Source of the DNA: Costertonia aggregata | GTDB taxonomy: Bacteria > Bacteroidota > Bacteroidia > Flavobacteriales > Flavobacteriaceae | DNA: 64,000 nucleotides | Assembly: GCF_013402795.1 (NCBI RefSeq) | Contig: NZ_CP058595.1 | Location: 1-64,000 of the forward strand | Reading direction: 5' to 3' | Shown: positions 17,022 to 24,523 of the stretch, one piece after another | Position numbering within the stretch: the stretch's first letter is position 1 | How the letters are laid out: every line of letters starts with the position of its first letter | The notes under the pieces: model-generated | Seen by the model: the letters and a program-made list of their open reading frames with translations, nothing else | What the model was told of the DNA's origin: nothing | Database searches by the model: none | Position numbers and translations under genes: made by a program

Positions 17022-18410
17022 ATGAATAGAATTTTACTTTTTCTATTTCTTCCTTTAGTAATTTGTTGTAGCGAAGAAGAAAAAAAATCCCCCACTGTTT
17101 TTTTTGCTGGTGAGATAGTAAACCCGACAAGTGAGTATGTTGTTCTATACAAGGACGATGTCATTATAGATTCTGCCAAGTTAGATACGGATAACAGATT
17201 TGCCTTTACATTAAACTCCATTAACGAGGGGCTACACCATTTTTCCCACAGTCCCGAACTACAATACATATATTTGGAACATAACGATAGTATCCAAATT
17301 AGGCTCAATACGATTGATTTTGACGAATCTCTCGTGTTTTCAGGAACCAACGGAGACATCAACAACTTTCTCATAAACATGTTTTTGACCAATGAAGATG
17401 AACAATATTTAATAAAAAACTCTTATTGTCGCCTTGAGCCTGAAGCATTTGATGCAAAGCTGGACTCACTTAAGGAGCTCAAAATAAACGAATTAAAAGA
17501 TTTACAAACCGAAATTACACTTTCTAAAGGAGCTTTGGAAATGGCCAACGCCAGTATTGACTATAATTACTTTATTTATAAAGAATTGTACCCTTTTTAT
17601 CATAAGAGACGTAACGGTGAAAATACTCTACATCCTGTGTCAAAGGACTTTTACTCTTACAGAAAAGATATTGATTACGAGGGGAAGAACCTCACCTATT
17701 TGAGACCCTACTACAATTTCATGCTCTGGCATTTCGAAAACTTATCATTTATGGAATGTAAGGAATATTGTTCCACACACGATAAAAAAGTAAAGAACAA
17801 ACTTCATTTTAACACCCATAAACTGCGAATTATAGATAGCCTGGCCAAAGGAAAAGAGTTAAGGGACAACCTTTTTAGAAATGTTGCGGTAGATTACTTG
17901 CTAAAGGTACACGACAAGCAAGAAAACAATGAAGCATTTATAAGTGAATTCCACAAATTTTCTAAAAACAACAAACACATAGCTGAGATAGATAGTCTGT
18001 ACATTGGCATTAAAAATATACAACCTGCCAATAAAATACCCAACCTTATGGTTGTTGATGTAGATGGAAACACTAAATCTTTACAGGAAATCTCCAAAGG
18101 AAAAAAAGTTGTGTTCTATTTTTGGTCGGCAACCAACAAACGGCATTTCAACAATGTGGTGGCCCGTGTTGCGAACCTAACAGAAACCTATCCTGACCAT
18201 ACTTTTGTGGGTATTAATCTGCGAACCGACGATTTACGTTGGAAAACTATGATAGGCTCCCATAAATTAAATCCCGAAACCCAATTTAGAGCTACAGATT
18301 ACAGAGATTTGGAACAAACCCTAATGGTCTTTAATGATCGTAACAAAAGTGTCATCGCAGAAGACGGTATAATAGTAGACGCGTTTGCCAATCTGTACAA
18401 ATCTTTTTGA
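17022..18410 (+). CDS. lipoprotein with thioredoxin-like fold lacking cysteines
   Basis: A 462-residue exported lipoprotein: signal peptide with a cysteine at the cleavage point (LVICCSEEE), then an N-terminal beta-rich segment of about 100 residues of the kind seen before TlpA-like domains in Bacteroidota, a long helical middle (about 130-330) and a C-terminal thioredoxin-like domain starting near IPNLMVVDVDGNTKSL. At the place of the usual WCxxC the sequence reads FWSATNKRHFNN, so no redox dithiol is present. It should therefore not act as an oxidoreductase; a binding or structural role is inference. Confidence 0.75.
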   Translation: MNRILLFLFLPLVICCSEEEKKSPTVFFAGEIVNPTSEYVVLYKDDVIIDSAKLDTDNRFAFTLNSINEGLHHFSHSPELQYIYLEHNDSIQIRLNTIDFDESLVFSGTNGDINNFLINMFLTNEDEQYLIKNSYCRLEPEAFDAKLDSLKELKINELKDLQTEITLSKGALEMANASIDYNYFIYKELYPFYHKRRNGENTLHPVSKDFYSYRKDIDYEGKNLTYLRPYYNFMLWHFENLSFMECKEYCSTHDKKVKNKLHFNTHKLRIIDSLAKGKELRDNLFRNVAVDYLLKVHDKQENNEAFISEFHKFSKNNKHIAEIDSLYIGIKNIQPANKIPNLMVVDVDGNTKSLQEISKGKKVVFYFWSATNKRHFNNVVARVANLTETYPDHTFVGINLRTDDLRWKTMIGSHKLNPETQFRATDYRDLEQTLMVFNDRNKSVIAEDGIIVDAFANLYKSF

Positions 18411-18422
18411 AACGTATACATG

Positions 18423-18449
18423 AAAAAACCCTTGAAATACAAGGGCTTT
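18423..18449 (-). terminator. terminator of the transaldolase gene
   Basis: CCCTTG (18429-18434) and CAAGGG (18440-18445) form a 6-bp stem with a 5-base loop. On the minus strand the stem is followed by six T. It can also serve the plus-strand gene ending at 18410, though the T-run on that side is short. Confidence 0.75.
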
Positions 18450-18473
18450 CTATTTGTCTGAGCTGCTCGTTGT

Positions 18474-19127
18474 TCAATTGCCTTTTTTATAATCTGCCAA
18501 GAATTTCTCAAGGCCAATATCCGTTAATGGGTGTTTTAGTAGACCCTCGATTGAAGACAATGGTCCCGTCATTACATCGGCACCAATTTTTGCACAATCG
18601 ATAACGTGCATCGTATGACGTACCGAAGCTGCTAAAATCTGCGTCTCGAACGCATAGTTATCGTAAACGTGCCTTATTTCTGAAATAAGGTTCAATCCAT
18701 CCGTAGAAATATCATCTAATCTTCCGATAAAAGGAGAAACATAGGTTGCACCAGCTTTTGCGGCCAAAAGGGCTTGACCTACCGAGAAGACCAAAGTACA
18801 ATTGGTGTGGATACCCTTGTCCGAAAAATATTTTAGAGCCTTGACACCATCCTTGATCATTGGGATTTTCACAACGATTTGATCATGGAGTTCTGCCAAC
18901 TCCTCCCCTTCCTTGATCATGCCTTCAAAATCTGTAGCGATTACTTCTGCAGACACATCACCTTCTACGATGTTACAGATATCTACATAATGCTTCAAAA
19001 TATTATTTCTTCCGCCTATCCCCTCCTTTGCCATAAGAGAAGGGTTTGTGGTAACGCCATCCAAGACCCCAAGTGCCTGTGCTTCTTTAATCTGTTCCAA
19101 ATTGGCCGTATCAATAAAAAATTTCAT
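18474..19127 (-). CDS. fsa: small transaldolase / fructose-6-phosphate aldolase family
   Basis: Class I Schiff-base TIM-barrel enzyme of the short 215-220 residue type. The N terminus [16 protein letters not shown], the GVTTNPSL box and the Schiff-base lysine K87 in VVKIPM are all present. The short family includes both true transaldolases of the pentose phosphate pathway and fructose-6-phosphate aldolases, and the sequence alone does not cleanly separate them; in Bacteroidota it usually serves as transaldolase. It ends at a clear minus-strand terminator. The SDR gene upstream is 39 bases away on the same strand and may be cotranscribed. Confidence 0.93.
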   Translation of the reverse strand: MKFFIDTANLEQIKEAQALGVLDGVTTNPSLMAKEGIGGRNNILKHYVDICNIVEGDVSAEVIATDFEGMIKEGEELAELHDQIVVKIPMIKDGVKALKYFSDKGIHTNCTLVFSVGQALLAAKAGATYVSPFIGRLDDISTDGLNLISEIRHVYDNYAFETQILAASVRHTMHVIDCAKIGADVMTGPLSSIEGLLKHPLTDIGLEKFLADYKKGN

Positions 19128-19166
19128 AAGTCGTTATTTTGTATGTTTTGTTTAGATATAGTAAAG

Positions 19167-19976
19167 CTACAATTTATAGTGGTTCAATAGTAATTTCTCA
19201 TATATTTTATCGGGTAATATCTTCTTTAACAAAAGTGAAAACCTTTGCATAAAAGCCCCTACCTTATAGTGTACTTTTGGGTTTTTGGCATGTATTATGC
19301 GAAGAACCGTTTTAGCGACAAGCTCGGGGCTTTGGGCCCTGTCCACATCATCGTTTATCATCTGTAAGGTCCTTTCGTAAGCAGAGGCATATGCAGATGC
19401 CTCAACGACAGGTGCATGATAACGGCCTGCTGCGATATTTGTAGCGAAATCCCCCGGGGCCAAGCTGGTAACCTTTACACCAAAATCTTTGGTTTCCATG
19501 CGTAAGGTCTCGGTCAAGATATTCAAGGCACCTTTGACGGCAGAATATATACCGCGGTAGGGAAGCCCCATATAACCAGCAATTGAGGTAATGTTTATAA
19601 TTAATCCGGACTGCTGCTTCCTCATTTGCGGTAAAACCGCTTTTACCATATGCAATGGCCCGTTAAAATTAGTGTCAAATGCCTTTAGAACTTCTTCGTG
19701 CGGTGTTTCTTCCAATGCGCCCGTAATACCTATACCTGCATTGTTTATCAACACATCCAAGGTCTCTTCTTTGGATAAAAGTATGCTTATCGCCTTATGT
19801 ATGGTCTCCGTTCGAGTGACATCCAACTCCAACAATGAAAAAGCCTTAAAATCGGGATAATTGTATTTATTTCGTGTAGTACCGTAAACGACAAAACCTT
19901 TCGATTTGAGATAGATTCCTATGGATTTTCCGATCCCGGATGAACCTCCCGTAATCAGCACTACTTTTCGTTTCAT
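19167..19976 (-). CDS. short-chain dehydrogenase/reductase
   Basis: Classical SDR with a Rossmann fold, 269 residues. The cofactor loop TGGSSGIG (9-16), the structural NNAG (78-81) and the catalytic S131, Y144 and K148 (YSAVK) are all intact. The C-terminal 40 residues are basic and hydrophobic (FMQRFSLLLKKILPDKIYEKLL), as in members that associate with membranes or lipid substrates. The substrate is unknown. It starts 79 bases downstream of the SRP RNA on the same strand. Confidence 0.92.
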   Translation of the reverse strand: MKRKVVLITGGSSGIGKSIGIYLKSKGFVVYGTTRNKYNYPDFKAFSLLELDVTRTETIHKAISILLSKEETLDVLINNAGIGITGALEETPHEEVLKAFDTNFNGPLHMVKAVLPQMRKQQSGLIINITSIAGYMGLPYRGIYSAVKGALNILTETLRMETKDFGVKVTSLAPGDFATNIAAGRYHAPVVEASAYASAYERTLQMINDDVDRAQSPELVAKTVLRIIHAKNPKVHYKVGAFMQRFSLLLKKILPDKIYEKLLLNHYKL

Positions 19977-20054
19977 AAATACGTTCGACTTTTGTGCAAA
20001 GAAACGAATAATTTACAGGACAATATAATAGCGTAAAGCTTGACCATGGGGTAC

Positions 20055-20155
20055 AAAAAAAGGCAAGCTACCTACATCGCACCGCTACAACCACATACCC
20101 TTGCTGCGTTCCCACCCTGGGGGATTCTGCAGGAGCTGGTCGTGTAGGACTTGCC
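20055..20155 (-). ncRNA. ffs: small signal recognition particle RNA (4.5S type)
   Basis: On the minus strand the terminal arms GGCAAG and CTTGCC (20150-20155 with 20062-20067) pair, giving a hairpin RNA of about 94 bases. The apex holds the SRP core: GTG, a GGAA tetraloop and CGC, followed by the AGCA asymmetric bulge, within GGGTGGGAACGCAGCAAGGG. Seven T residues follow the 3' arm (20055-20061), giving a terminator. The RNA pairs with Ffh for cotranslational membrane targeting. Exact ends are inferred from the pairing. Confidence 0.87.
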
Positions 20156-20247
20156 AAGTGCAAATATAAGACCTTTAAATGTTTTGCCAATCGTTTTAGA
20201 ATGTAATTTTTATGGGTTACCTTGCTTTGTAAAATCAAGAACATATC

Positions 20248-21294
20248 ATGAGTTTTGCTAAGTTTTTCGCATTCAGTTCAATAGCTATTCTTTTTGTTGC
20301 CTGTGGTGGAGGCGCCGTTGAAACTTCACAACTTTTCAATATCCAATTAGAGGGCAAGTCCAATCAATTTAAACAAAACCAAACCGTAGGTATTTCTATC
20401 AAAAACAAAAAAAACAAAACTATACAAAGTGTTATTTACACTATTGATGGCAAAGAGTTAGAAGTTGTAAATGACAAGATTACATTTGATGTACAAAAAC
20501 TGGGCAATAAAATTCTTAAAGCAAAGATTGATTACGACGATACATCGGGCGAAATAACCAAAAAAATCAAAATCCTATCCAACAAAGCCCCAGAAATATA
20601 TACCTACGAGGTCTTGAACGAATACCCTCACGATACAAAGTCGTTTACGCAAGGGCTCGAATTTCATAATGACACATTATATGAGGGCACCGGTAAAAAG
20701 GGAAAATCAGTTCTGCGAAAAATCAACTATAAAACAGGAGAAATTTTACGAGAAGTAAAGTTGGCCAGCACCATTTTCGGGGAAGGAATTACCATATTGA
20801 ACGATAAGATATACCAGTTAAGCTGGCAAAGTGGCATTGGGTTCGTCTACAATTTATCTGACCTAAAAAAATTGGATAATTTTAATTACGGTCAAAGTAA
20901 AGAAGGTTGGGGACTTACCAATAACGGAAAACAATTAATCAAAAGTGACGGTACCGAAAAAATATGGTTTCTTGACCCAAACACCTTAATCGAAGAAGGT
21001 TATATTGAAACCGTTACCAATTCCTCTATTTTCAATAAGGCAAATGAACTGGAGTATGTTGATGGTAAAATTTATGCCAATGTATGGCAAAAAGAAAGTA
21101 TGATGATAATCAACGCCGAAAACGGAGCCATAACCGGAGTAGTGAATTTTGGCGGACTTAAAAATAAATTGGGTAATACCGAGGCGGCCGATGTATTGAA
21201 CGGCATAGCCTATCACCCGGAAAGAAAAACTTTTTTTGTGACCGGAAAATATTGGGACAGACTTTTCGAGGTCAATATCTTTAAAAGACAGTAG
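20248..21294 (+). CDS. glutaminyl-peptide cyclotransferase, plant/bacterial type, lipoprotein
   Basis: Converts N-terminal glutamine of proteins to pyroglutamate in the cell envelope. Signal peptide with lipobox ILFVAC (C19). The C-terminal 230 residues (from about YEVLNEYPHDTKSFTQGLEF) have the repeated strand motifs of the five-bladed propeller QC fold: SFTQGL, GEGITIL, WGLT, NELEYVDGKIYANVW and the NGIAYHPE closing box. About 85 residues between the lipidated cysteine and that domain form an extra beta-rich, Ig-like segment. The following thioesterase ATG touches its stop codon, so the two are cotranscribed. Confidence 0.9.
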   Translation: MSFAKFFAFSSIAILFVACGGGAVETSQLFNIQLEGKSNQFKQNQTVGISIKNKKNKTIQSVIYTIDGKELEVVNDKITFDVQKLGNKILKAKIDYDDTSGEITKKIKILSNKAPEIYTYEVLNEYPHDTKSFTQGLEFHNDTLYEGTGKKGKSVLRKINYKTGEILREVKLASTIFGEGITILNDKIYQLSWQSGIGFVYNLSDLKKLDNFNYGQSKEGWGLTNNGKQLIKSDGTEKIWFLDPNTLIEEGYIETVTNSSIFNKANELEYVDGKIYANVWQKESMMIINAENGAITGVVNFGGLKNKLGNTEAADVLNGIAYHPERKTFFVTGKYWDRLFEVNIFKRQ

Positions 21295-21684
21295 ATGGAA
21301 ACATACTCCAAATCCATTAAAGTTGTTGAAGGCGACCTAGACGATTTACACCATGTAAACAACGTGCGCTATGTACAATGGATGCAGGATATCGCTAAGG
21401 AACACTGGCAAACCAAAGCCCCGGCATCTGTAAAAAAAGGAGTAGCCTGGGTTGTTCTGAGCCATACGATACAATATAAAGGGGCTGCAAAACTTGGCGA
21501 TACCATTATGGCCAAAACGTATATTTCCAAAACAGATGGTGCAGTTTCTACCCGTGTTGTGGAAATGCACGACAAAGAAACCGAAAAACTTTTGGTACGC
21601 TCCCAAACGGAATGGTGTCTTTTAAATGCGGATAACATGAGGCCCATGAGAATTTCATCGGCCATAGAAAACGTTTTCATTTAA
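21295..21684 (+). CDS. acyl-CoA thioesterase, 4HBT hot-dog fold
   Basis: A 129-residue single hot-dog domain. The N-terminal VEGDLDDLHHVNNVRYVQWMQDI region matches the 4-hydroxybenzoyl-CoA thioesterase/FatA-like class; the catalytic acidic residue (D in GDLDDLHHVNN) and the downstream strand HTIQYKGAAKLGDTI are in place. It hydrolyses acyl-CoA or acyl-ACP; chain-length preference cannot be read from sequence. The start codon abuts the stop of the glutaminyl cyclotransferase gene and the next gene follows after 19 bases, giving a three-gene unit. Confidence 0.88.
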   Translation: METYSKSIKVVEGDLDDLHHVNNVRYVQWMQDIAKEHWQTKAPASVKKGVAWVVLSHTIQYKGAAKLGDTIMAKTYISKTDGAVSTRVVEMHDKETEKLLVRSQTEWCLLNADNMRPMRISSAIENVFI

Positions 21685-21703
21685 GTGATCTAAAAAATAA
21701 CAC

Positions 21704-23248
21704 ATGCTAAAGTATTTTGGTATGATACTAACGGTATTGGTTTTTGTATTGGGGAATTCTTGCAGAAAGGATTTTCAATATCAAAACAGTGCCGGTAATC
21801 TTCAATTTTCCAAGGACACGGTGTATTTGGATACGGTTTTTACAAACATCGGCAGCAGCACCTATTCCTTTAAAGTCTATAATACAAGCAATACAGATAT
21901 CCAAATACCATCGGTGCGTTTGGGGGAAGGCCAGGAAAGTAAATATCGGTTGAACGTAAACGGCAAGGCCGGAAAGGAATTTAACAATGTCCCCATTCTC
22001 GCAAAAGATAGTATGTTCGTTTTCGTGGAAACTACTTTTGATATCGCACCTACCAACGAATCTACTTTTTTATATACCGATGATATTTTGTTTGATTCAG
22101 GTAGTCTTGAACAAAAAGTACCCTTGGTGACATTGGTGAAAGATGCTGTTTTTTTATACCCGAATACGTTGGCGAATGGCACCAAAGAGACACTTCCTAT
22201 TGGTTTGGATGACAATGGAAACGAAATAAGGGTAGAGGGTTTCGTACTTGAAGACAATCAGTTGAATTTTACCAATGAAAGACCATATGTCATATATGGG
22301 TATGCAGCGGTGACGGGAGGCAAAACACTGACCATAGAAGCTGGGACGCGGGTACATTTTCATAAAGATTCCGGAATCTTGGTAGCCCAAGAAAGTTCCC
22401 TAAAAATTAACGGTACATTGAGTATGGATAAGGAAGTTCTTGAAAATGAAGTGATTTTTGAAGGCGATAGGCTAGAGCCGGAATTTTCCAATGTTCCCGG
22501 ACAATGGGGTATTATTTGGCTGGCTCGTGGTAGCATCGCCAATGAAATAAATCACCTAACCATCAAAAACGCTACCGTTGGTATTTTGGCCGAAGGCAAC
22601 GATACTGCTGTCGCTCCTACCTTGACCATTAAAAATACCCAAATTTATAACAGCTCCAATACGAACTTATGGGGTCGCACCGCTACAATTGTTGGTGAGA
22701 ATCTGGTTTTGGGCAATGCCGGGGTCAATGCCCTGCATTGTAACCTTGGCGGGGATTATTCTTTTAAGCACTGTACTATAGCAAATTATTGGAACGAGGG
22801 CTTTAGGACTACGGCGGCATTACAAATAGACAATTTTTTAAATATGGATTCCAGCGGATCCTCAGGTGCAGACTTGGTACAGGCAGGTTTTACAAATTGT
22901 ATTATTGACGGCAATACCGATATTGAATTGTTTTTGAACGGCAACAATAGCAATACATTCAATTATGGCTTTACAAGCTGCCTAATAAAATTTCAAGATA
23001 GTAGCAACCTATTTGCGAACAATCCTTTCTATGATTTTCAAAATACCACGATTTATCAATCGGTCGTACGCAATGCAACTATTGCTTTTATAAATACCTC
23101 AAAACAAGATTTTAGATTGCTTGATACATCTGCTGCGATAGACCTTGCGGACCCCAACATCGCATCTGAAATACCATTTGATATCCTTGGTCAAGACCGT
23201 ACCGTTTCTCCCGATATTGGCGCTTATGAATATGAGGGTGAAAATTAG
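21704..23248 (+). CDS. surface lipoprotein with parallel beta-helix
   Basis: A 514-residue exported protein with signal peptide and cysteine at the lipobox (LGNSC). An N-terminal Ig-like half (about 30-160) is followed by repeats with the turn pattern of a right-handed parallel beta-helix (ITGGK..., LTIKNATVGI, FKHCTIANYW, FTNCIIDGN, FTSCLIKF). The C terminus reads ILGQDRTVSPDIGAYEYEG, the closing motif I associate with choice-of-anchor-Q proteins. Ligand unknown; polysaccharide or surface binding would fit the fold but is inference. It ends the three-gene unit that a terminator closes. Confidence 0.78.
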   Translation: MLKYFGMILTVLVFVLGNSCRKDFQYQNSAGNLQFSKDTVYLDTVFTNIGSSTYSFKVYNTSNTDIQIPSVRLGEGQESKYRLNVNGKAGKEFNNVPILAKDSMFVFVETTFDIAPTNESTFLYTDDILFDSGSLEQKVPLVTLVKDAVFLYPNTLANGTKETLPIGLDDNGNEIRVEGFVLEDNQLNFTNERPYVIYGYAAVTGGKTLTIEAGTRVHFHKDSGILVAQESSLKINGTLSMDKEVLENEVIFEGDRLEPEFSNVPGQWGIIWLARGSIANEINHLTIKNATVGILAEGNDTAVAPTLTIKNTQIYNSSNTNLWGRTATIVGENLVLGNAGVNALHCNLGGDYSFKHCTIANYWNEGFRTTAALQIDNFLNMDSSGSSGADLVQAGFTNCIIDGNTDIELFLNGNNSNTFNYGFTSCLIKFQDSSNLFANNPFYDFQNTTIYQSVVRNATIAFINTSKQDFRLLDTSAAIDLADPNIASEIPFDILGQDRTVSPDIGAYEYEGEN

Positions 23249-23310
23249 CTTTTGCCCGTTTTGTAAGAAATTTCTATATAAAACCCTTCATTTTCAATGA
23301 TTTAGGTATA

Positions 23311-23338
23311 AAAACCGTAAAAAAAGTACGGTTTTTTT
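23311..23338 (+). terminator. rho-independent terminator
   Basis: Perfect 9-bp stem AAAACCGTA (23311-23319) with TACGGTTTT (23327-23335), 7-base loop, then a T-run to 23338. It closes the cyclotransferase-thioesterase-lipoprotein unit. Confidence 0.85.
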
Positions 23339-23389
23339 GAAGTCTGTTCTCAAAATCTATGACTAATTTGCAGACGAGGATTTCAAGAA

Positions 23390-24121
23390 ATGGAGTATAC
23401 CTATACCATCATAGATTCTAACGCTTCTTCAAATTTGCAGTTGCAGCATTTTTTGGAGGAGTATGGTGATTTCAATTTAGCCTCCTTATCCAAAAATAGC
23501 ACCAGTGGTATAAACGATATTCTCAAATTTTCGCCCGATCTGGTTTTTATCAATCTTAATGAAAAAGCGCCCGAATATTTTCAAATGGTGATAGAACTTC
23601 ATCAATACTTGAACAAACTTCCCGTTTTTATTGGGATATCAAAAACCAAAGACCATGCTTATCAAGCCATAAAAAATAACTTTTTTGATTATTGGTTACA
23701 GCCTTATAACGAGCTTGATATTCGAAAATCCCTATTGCGTCTCAAAAAAAATATGCCCAAAGAAGAAGAGGCGGCCACTATCTGCTTAAAATCATATAAA
23801 GATTTTCATTATTTGGACACGAGTGAAATCCTTTATTTACGGGCCGATAACAATGCTACCGATTTTATAATGAAAGATGGGAATACGATAAGTGCATTTA
23901 AGACGTTAAAGACTTTTGAAACGCAATTGCCCAAAAACTTTGTACGCATACACCAAAGTTATATTCTGAATACGGACTATGTTTCACGTATCAGCTACGG
24001 TAAATCGGTATGTACCTTAAAATTGAACAAACAACAATTGCCTTTTTCCAAATCTTACCGAGAAAATATTGACGGATTAAAAAAAATACTTTCAAAAAAG
24101 TCGTTATCCACACTTAATTAA
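23390..24121 (+). CDS. LytTR-family regulator with degenerate receiver domain
   Basis: A 243-residue DNA-binding protein. Residues 1-115 align in layout with a response-regulator receiver: a strand with DSN (9-11), DLVFINL (50-56) and FFDYWLQPY (98-106). The phosphoacceptor aspartate is asparagine (N55), the second acidic position of the pocket is lost and the conserved lysine is glutamine (Q104), so phosphorylation is unlikely. Residues 130-235 are a LytTR domain, with YLRADNNATDFIM and FVRIHQSYILN, which binds DNA through beta strands. It has no adjacent sensor of the LytS type; the histidine kinase pair that follows uses its own regulator. Confidence 0.88.
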   Translation: MEYTYTIIDSNASSNLQLQHFLEEYGDFNLASLSKNSTSGINDILKFSPDLVFINLNEKAPEYFQMVIELHQYLNKLPVFIGISKTKDHAYQAIKNNFFDYWLQPYNELDIRKSLLRLKKNMPKEEEAATICLKSYKDFHYLDTSEILYLRADNNATDFIMKDGNTISAFKTLKTFETQLPKNFVRIHQSYILNTDYVSRISYGKSVCTLKLNKQQLPFSKSYRENIDGLKKILSKKSLSTLN

Positions 24122-24270
24122 TAGAATTCTCGCAGATTGCTATAGCTCACTCGTATTTTACTACCGCTTACTAGCAACTTTCAATATTGACCGTATTTTC
24201 TTACTTGCCGTAGTACTTTAGCAGTAACAAAAAACCCTCGAAATATTAATTTATTAAATCAAAATTACAC

Positions 24271-24438
24271 ATGAAAAAAGCAGTAAGTATTTTAGCATTG
24301 GCATTATTATCAATAGGATTATTCTCCTGCGAAGCTGAAAACAATGTAGATGAAACACAAGCCTTATATGAGTTGGACACCAACGCTACGGATGGTGAGA
24401 TAACTGAGGATGCAGAACGGGAAAGTGGTAATGATTAA
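24271..24438 (+). CDS. small acidic lipoprotein, 55 residues
   Basis: An ATG at 24271 opens a frame of 55 codons ending in TAA at 24436-24438. The protein has a lysine pair, a hydrophobic stretch (ILALALLSIGLF) and a lipobox-like FSC, so it is a lipoprotein. The mature part is about 36 residues and strongly acidic (around ten D or E residues). It is followed by its own terminator and sits between the LytTR gene and the histidine kinase. It has no recognisable domain; a signal, ligand or surface peptide role is speculation from position. Confidence 0.75.
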   Translation: MKKAVSILALALLSIGLFSCEAENNVDETQALYELDTNATDGEITEDAERESGND

Positions 24439-24460
24439 TTTGTAACATATAAATGAAACT

Positions 24461-24494
24461 AAAAAGCCTTGAATGTATATTCAGGGCTTTTTTT
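24461..24494 (+). terminator. rho-independent terminator
   Basis: AAAAAGCCTTGAAT (24461-24474) pairs with ATTCAGGGCTTTTT (24479-24492), with one G-U pair and a 4-base loop, then T residues to 24494. It closes the small lipoprotein gene. Confidence 0.85.
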
Positions 24495-24498
24495 ATTA

Positions 24499-24517
24499 AA
24501 TTAGTATATTACTAATT
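24499..24517. promoter_or_regulatory. 19-bp palindrome upstream of the histidine kinase
   Basis: AATTAGTA (24499-24506), spacer TAT, TACTAATT (24510-24517): a perfect 8-bp inverted repeat ending six bases before the kinase ATG. Being fully AT-rich it is a weaker claim, but its symmetry and place between a terminator and a start codon suit an operator. Confidence 0.4.
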
Positions 24518-24523
24518 CAATAT

